Assembly (NCBI GenBank): GCA_021205645.1
Contig: JAJPXE010000190.1
Coordinates: forward strand, 1 to 8,978
Direction of reading: 5' to 3'
DNA length: 8,978 nt
Source of the DNA: Candidatus Gastranaerophilales bacterium
GTDB lineage: Bacteria > Cyanobacteriota > Vampirovibrionia > Gastranaerophilales > Gastranaerophilaceae
Shown here: positions 6,036 to 8,978 of the stretch, piece after piece
How positions within the stretch are numbered: the first letter of the stretch is position 1
How the letters are laid out: every line of letters starts with the position of its first letter
Position numbers and translations under genes: made by a program
The notes under the pieces: model-generated
Databases searched by the model: none
What the model was told of the DNA's origin: nothing
The model's input: the letters and a program-made list of their open reading frames with translations, nothing else

Positions 6036-7104
6036 ATGGATTTGAACGAATTAATACTGAGAGTGAATAAAAATAAGGAGTATCTTTGACCTTGATAAGT
6101 TAAAAACAGAGCTTAAAGAGGTTGAGGACAAGCTTCAAACGCCTGAAATATGGTCAAATCAGAAATTAGCATCCGAACTGGGTCAGAAATCAAGGGAATT
6201 GAAAGAGAATATAGAAAACGTTGATTTATGGACTCAAATAATTGAAGATGCTCAAATTGCTTACGAGATGAATGATGCTGAATTAATGGCAGAAACAGAA
6301 GTAAACCTTGACAAACTGGAGAAAATGCTTGATAAGTTTGATTTTCAAAAGATGTTGAGCGGTGAGTATGATATGGCTGATGCGATATTGTCGGTTAATT
6401 CCGGAGCGGGCGGAACTGATGCACAGGATTGGACACAAATGCTGTTGAGGATGTATACACGCTGGGCAGAAACAAAAGGCTGGAGTGTTGAACTTCTTGA
6501 TAAATCAGACGGTGAAGAGGCCGGGATAAAATCCGCAACGATTAAAATATCGGGAAGATATGCCTACGGTTATGCAAAGGCGGAAAAGGGCGTCCACAGA
6601 CTTGTGAGGATATCTCCGTTTAATGCAAACGGAAAGCGCCAGACAAGTTTTGCCTCCTGCGAAGTTTCTCCGATAATCCCTGATATTGAAAAAACAATTG
6701 TCATTCCGCCGGATGAGCTTGAGATAGATACAATGCGTTCGGGCGGTGCGGGCGGACAAAATGTTAATAAGGTCGAAACGGCTGTCAGGATTTTACATAA
6801 GCCATCCGGTATTGTTGTCAAATGTCAGCAGGAACGCTCGCAGCTCCAGAACAAAGAATATGCAATGCAAATACTTATCTCTAAGTTATTGGAGATTAAA
6901 CAGACCGAACACGAAAAAAAACTTGCCGAGCTAAAGGGTGAGAATTTTGATATCAATTTCGGTTCACAAATTCGTTCATATGTATTTCACCCCTACAAAA
7001 TGGTTAAAGACCACCGGACCGGTTTTGAAACAGGAAATATCGATGCTGTTATGGACGGTGATTTAGACGGATTTATCGAAACTTATCTAAAATCCCGTGC
7101 ATAA
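6036..7104 (+). CDS. prfB: Peptide chain release factor 2 (programmed +1 frameshift)
   Basis: Release factor 2 reads UGA and UAA stop codons on the ribosome and triggers peptide release. A 17-codon first frame from the ATG at 6036 (MDLNELILRVNKNKEYL) ends at UGA 6087-6089. Slipping +1 on CTT lets translation continue at GAC 6088, giving 355 residues in total. The joined N-terminus (EYL-DLDKLKTELKEVEDKL) matches the family. The stop-codon recognition tripeptide SPF is at 193-195 and the catalytic GGQ at 239-241 within MRSGGAGGQNVNKVETAV. Length is about ten residues below E. coli RF2, all missing at the N-terminus, consistent with the start defined by the promoter. Frameshifting lets low RF2 levels raise RF2 synthesis. 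An annotation pipeline would probably start the gene late, at a TTG near 6199, and lose the first 54 residues. Confidence 0.95.
6076..6090 (+). promoter_or_regulatory. RF2 programmed +1 frameshift site
   Basis: AGGAG (6076-6080), a three-base spacer TAT, then CTT TGA C. This is the well-known prfB recoding signal: an internal Shine-Dalgarno element pulls on the ribosome while the slow UGA followed by C is in the A site, and the tRNA on CTT slips to TTT. The internal element is AGGAG here rather than AGGGGG. Confidence 0.93.
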
Positions 7105-7263
7105 AATCGTGCATTACTCTATTTACAAGAATAATTTGAATGTATTTTGTTTTATCGTCAAGACGGTTTTGAGAGTTTCATTTTCATCACTTAGGGCGTT
7201 TCTTTCAGTTTCCTGAGCGGCTAATCCGTATTGCATTTTATATATTTGCGGCGAGCGATAGCG

Positions 7264-7283
7264 AAGAAATTCGGTTATTTCTT
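7264..7283. repeat. Hairpin AAGAAAT-TCGGTT-ATTTCTT
   Basis: Seven-base perfect arms (7264-7270 and 7277-7283) around a six-base loop. It lies at the left end of the repeat-bearing part of the spacer. No T-run follows, so it is not a standard terminator. Confidence 0.45.
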
Positions 7284-7349
7284 TACCGCTGCATTTGCTC
7301 CTGCCCGCTATATTTACACCCGCTGCCGCTCTCGCAAACACCCGCTCCA

Positions 7350-7373
7350 CCCCTCTCTCCAAAAGGAGAGGGG
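7350..7373. repeat. GC-rich hairpin, second copy of the dispersed repeat core
   Basis: CCCCTCTCTCC, loop AAAA, GGAGAGGGG. The nine-base right arm pairs fully with the left arm if a CT is bulged out. It is related to the hairpin at 1983-2000, and ACACCCGCTGCCGC (7316-7329) near it is identical to 2045-2058. GGGAAAAA rather than a T-run follows on the plus strand. Confidence 0.5.
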
Positions 7374-7426
7374 AAAAACTTGCCCCCTCACCTGCTTTTC
7401 TCTTACATTTACGTTCACTCCCTACA

Positions 7427-7452
7427 TTTACCCCCTTTACCCCCTTTACCCC
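7427..7452. repeat. Tandem 9-bp repeat TTTACCCCC, three copies
   Basis: Copies at 7427-7435 and 7436-7444 are perfect; the third (7445-7452) lacks one C. On the minus strand this reads GGGGTAAA-GGGGGTAAA-GGGGGTAAA with a further GGG eight bases on, giving four G-runs that could form a G-quadruplex. It lies roughly 110 bases upstream of the sigma factor start. Confidence 0.65.
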
Positions 7453-7495
7453 TTTTAATTTATAATCACCATTCACCAAATATTATAATGCCTAT

Positions 7496-7523
7496 TTGAT
7501 TATGTATTCTTGAGTATTATATT
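7496..7523 (+). promoter_or_regulatory. Possible promoter of the sigma/anti-sigma operon
   Basis: TTGATT (7496-7501) and TATATT (7518-7523) are 16 bases apart and would give a leader of about 33 bases. Another TATAAT at 7484-7489 lacks a good -35 box. AT-rich DNA makes chance matches likely. No typical ECF-type AAC motif was seen, so autoregulation is not shown. Confidence 0.3.
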
Positions 7524-7562
7524 TAATCATGATTTTCCATAAACTCTTATTGTGGAGTTTTT

Positions 7563-8132
7563 ATGGCAAAAATTAATTATAAAAAAATACCTCAATATCT
7601 TTTAATAAAAATGGCTCAAGAAGATGATCTCAAGGCACTTGAAGAACTCATTCGCAGAATACAAAAAGATGTTTTTGCCATGTTTTCTCATCTGTGTAAT
7701 AAACGTGAGCTAATTTCCGATCTTACTCAGGAAGCACTCGTCAAAATTGCCAAAAATATCAATAAATTAAAAGATGTTGACTGCTTTAAAACCTGGGCTA
7801 ACAGGATTGCCCTAAACACCTTTTATGATGAATTGAGAAAAAACTCAAAACTTGAAAATTCAATCAATATAGAAGATGTTAACAACACGGAAATAGAAGA
7901 TACCTCTACTCAACCAATGGAAAAATGCCTTGCCTCCGAACTCGGCTGTATTATAAAAAACTGCATTCTTGCATTACCGGTAAACTCCAGAATTGCAATT
8001 GTTCTTAGAGAATTTGAGGGAATGAGCTATGACGATATAGCAAATTTAACACATACAAATGTTGGTACTGTTAAATCCAGAATTTCACGTGCAAGATTAA
8101 AACTTCAGGAAGAACTTAATGAATATATTTAA
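7563..8132 (+). CDS. ECF (group 4) RNA polymerase sigma factor
   Basis: 189 residues, normal for an ECF sigma. Region 2 spans about 24-96: the 2.2 helix DLTQEALVKIAKNI binds the polymerase beta' subunit, and CFKTWANRIALNTFYDELRK is the -10 reading helix pair. After a short acidic linker, region 4 (about 126-185) has LPVNSRIAIVLREFEGMSYDDIANLTHTNVGTVKSR split by a typical helix-turn-helix (SYDDIANLTHTNVGTVKSRISRAR) that reads the -35 box. No sigma regions 1.1 or 3 are present. GGAG ends five bases before the ATG and supports this start. The anti-sigma gene begins 19 bases after the stop, so the two are co-transcribed. The promoter targets are not identifiable here. The sub-group was not determined. 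Confidence 0.93.
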   Translation: MAKINYKKIPQYLLIKMAQEDDLKALEELIRRIQKDVFAMFSHLCNKRELISDLTQEALVKIAKNINKLKDVDCFKTWANRIALNTFYDELRKNSKLENSINIEDVNNTEIEDTSTQPMEKCLASELGCIIKNCILALPVNSRIAIVLREFEGMSYDDIANLTHTNVGTVKSRISRARLKLQEELNEYI

Positions 8133-8151
8133 GAAAGGATACTAAATTATC

Positions 8152-8712
8152 ATGAAAATAACCTGTGAACAATTTGAAGGGCTTATATCATTCTATCTGA
8201 ATGATGAATTAAGCGAAAATTTGAGAACTGCTTTTGAAGAACATCTTAGCTCCTGTCCGGCATGTCATATCAGATTTAACATGCTAAGCTCTATAATTAA
8301 TGAACTTAAAGATGCTTATAACCGGATTATAACAGAAGAAACTCCGAATAATTCCGTCTTTACAGAAATTGATAGCTATAATAATACCTCTGATGATATT
8401 CAAGGCTCTGAACTATCTGCCTACATTGATAACGAATTGAATGATGAATACAGCGTTAAAATCAGACGAAACATCATCGCAAGACCTAAACTGCGCAAAA
8501 AAATTGAAAGACTGTACAATCTTAGAAAAATTATTATTGGCTCATTTGATGAACAAAAAGACCGGTTAAAAACCGATTATTCCAAAACAATAATGAAAGA
8601 TTTGAACGGCAGCTCAACAACCCGTCAGGCTTATTTTCATTGTATTGTGTTCATTGTATTTGTCATCGGTGTCATTCTTCTTTCATCAATCCTCATTGCA
8701 AGAATAATTTAA
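8152..8712 (+). CDS. Zinc-finger anti-sigma factor, tail-anchored, with a duplicated domain
   Basis: 186 residues. The N-terminal anti-sigma domain has CEQFEGLISFYLNDELSE and the zinc motif H31-x3-C35-x2-C38 (HLSSCPACH), the signature of zinc-finger anti-sigma factors that hold an ECF sigma inactive. A second similar helical unit at about 86-132 (ELSAYIDNELNDEYSVKIRR) repeats the LSxYIDxEL pattern but lacks the zinc ligands, so it looks like a degenerate duplication. One transmembrane helix at about 161-183 ends three residues before the C-terminus. With the N-terminus in the cytoplasm there is essentially no external domain. AAAGGA lies 12 bases before the ATG, slightly far. Its partner is the sigma factor immediately upstream. 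Release must depend on membrane, zinc/thiol, partner or protease input. Confidence 0.9.
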   Translation: MKITCEQFEGLISFYLNDELSENLRTAFEEHLSSCPACHIRFNMLSSIINELKDAYNRIITEETPNNSVFTEIDSYNNTSDDIQGSELSAYIDNELNDEYSVKIRRNIIARPKLRKKIERLYNLRKIIIGSFDEQKDRLKTDYSKTIMKDLNGSSTTRQAYFHCIVFIVFVIGVILLSSILIARII

Positions 8713-8753
8713 AAACTTTTCGCAAACTCACAGCACAATTTCATAATTTAAGG

Positions 8754-8759
8754 TATAAT
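8754..8759 (+). promoter_or_regulatory. -10 box for the PAP2-type gene
   Basis: A perfect TATAAT 25 bases before the ATG, placing +1 near 8766. The region 17-18 bases upstream (CAGCAC) is a poor -35 match, so the promoter may be weak or activator-dependent. AGAGGA at 8771-8776 is the ribosome site, eight bases before the ATG. No intrinsic terminator was seen between the anti-sigma stop and this box, so readthrough from the sigma operon is possible. Confidence 0.4.
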
Positions 8760-8784
8760 AAAATAACATAAGAGGAATTAACTA

Positions 8785-8978
8785 ATGAATTGGCTGGGTT
8801 GGCAAATTGATTATCTGCTGTTATTACAGAACTTTCGGGAATTGACGGGGCATATATTTGACAGTTTCTTTCTTGTTATAACAATGTTTGGTGAGGTTTA
8901 TATTCCGCTTGTCACCATAGCATTTCTATATTGGTGTTTAAATAAAAAAATCGGTGTGTATATGTTATGGTGTTATAT
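8785..8978 (+). CDS. PAP2-family membrane phosphatase, N-terminal part
   Basis: The first 64 codons are present and the gene runs off the right edge. The translation opens MNWLGWQIDYLLLLQNFREL, then FDSFFLVITMFGEVYIPLVT and IAFLYWCLNKKIGVYMLWC. The pattern of a first amphipathic helix, a membrane helix with ITxxGE, and YWCxNKxxG is typical of the N-terminus of bacterial PAP2 proteins, integral membrane enzymes that remove phosphate from lipid phosphates such as undecaprenyl pyrophosphate or phosphatidate. The catalytic motifs (KxxxxxxRP, PSGH, SRxxxxxH) would lie beyond the window, so the assignment rests on the N-terminus alone. The ATG has AGAGGA eight bases upstream. It follows the anti-sigma gene by 72 bases on the same strand and may belong to its regulon, which is only a guess. 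Confidence 0.7.
   Translation, partial: MNWLGWQIDYLLLLQNFRELTGHIFDSFFLVITMFGEVYIPLVTIAFLYWCLNKKIGVYMLWCY

Larger units (their letters stand above)
7105..7562. other. 458-bp spacer with a repeat element and no confident gene
   Basis: No intrinsic terminator is visible after prfB. On the minus strand a 37-codon frame (about 7123-7236) reads MQYGLAAQETERNALSDENE and looks helical and coding-like, but it has no ribosome site and is the tail of a longer frame that runs back through the repeats. It may be a gene remnant. From about 7260 to 7452 the plus strand is strongly C/T-rich and carries hairpins, direct repeats of ACACCCGCT (7316-7324 and 7338-7346), and a tandem 9-mer. The last 100 bases are AT-rich and lead into the sigma factor gene. 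Confidence 0.5.

Noticed and set aside
6199..7104. prfB as a complete gene starting at TTG 6199
   Set aside because: The family-conserved N-terminal helices continue upstream through the frameshift site to the ATG at 6036.
7231..7479. Open frames on both strands through the second repeat spacer
   Set aside because: Low-complexity translations (GVKGVKGVNV; YPLYPLYPF) of the tandem and inverted repeats, without ribosome sites.

Overview
The window is AT-rich and bacterial. It most resembles the gut-associated, non-photosynthetic relatives of Cyanobacteria (Melainabacteria/Gastranaerophilales). This is an inference from three things: the HisKA segment of the histidine kinase has the form usual in cyanobacterial kinases (THDLRTPLLAA, then a long helix ending near LLEVYKYDAAKL); lineage-restricted exported and asparagine/glycine-rich proteins sit beside ordinary housekeeping genes; and the spacers hold pyrimidine-rich palindromic repeats. 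A 16S or marker-gene tree would be needed to fix the lineage.

Layout, left to right. A membrane-anchored thioredoxin-like gene runs off the left edge (1-346, minus). It diverges from a gene for a small exported protein (520-1197, plus), which meets an Asn/Gly-rich hypothetical gene tail to tail with a 4-base stop overlap (1194-1763, minus). A 400-bp spacer (1764-2162) carries repeats. A three-gene minus-strand operon follows, read from 5880 down to 2163: a receiver-PAS-histidine kinase, a NarL-type response regulator, and a membrane-anchored protein of unknown function whose ATG directly follows the regulator's stop codon. Divergent from it is prfB (6036-7104, plus), encoding release factor 2 with the classic in-frame UGA and programmed +1 frameshift. 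A second repeat-bearing spacer (7105-7562) shares sequence blocks with the first. Then come an ECF sigma factor and its zinc-finger anti-sigma factor (7563-8712, plus), and the start of a PAP2-type membrane phosphatase that runs off the right edge.

The most notable signal is in the 155-bp region between the kinase operon and prfB. On each strand there is a good sigma-70 promoter with an exact 17-bp spacer, and on each the -10 box ends exactly 6 bases before the ATG. Neither gene has a Shine-Dalgarno sequence. Both transcripts are therefore predicted to be leaderless, while most other genes here have clear ribosome binding sites.

The window holds two signalling modules: a phosphorelay-type kinase/regulator pair co-transcribed with a probable envelope protein, and an ECF sigma/anti-sigma pair whose anti-sigma ends almost at the membrane with no external sensor domain. 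I found no tRNA, rRNA, CRISPR array, transposase or phage gene.
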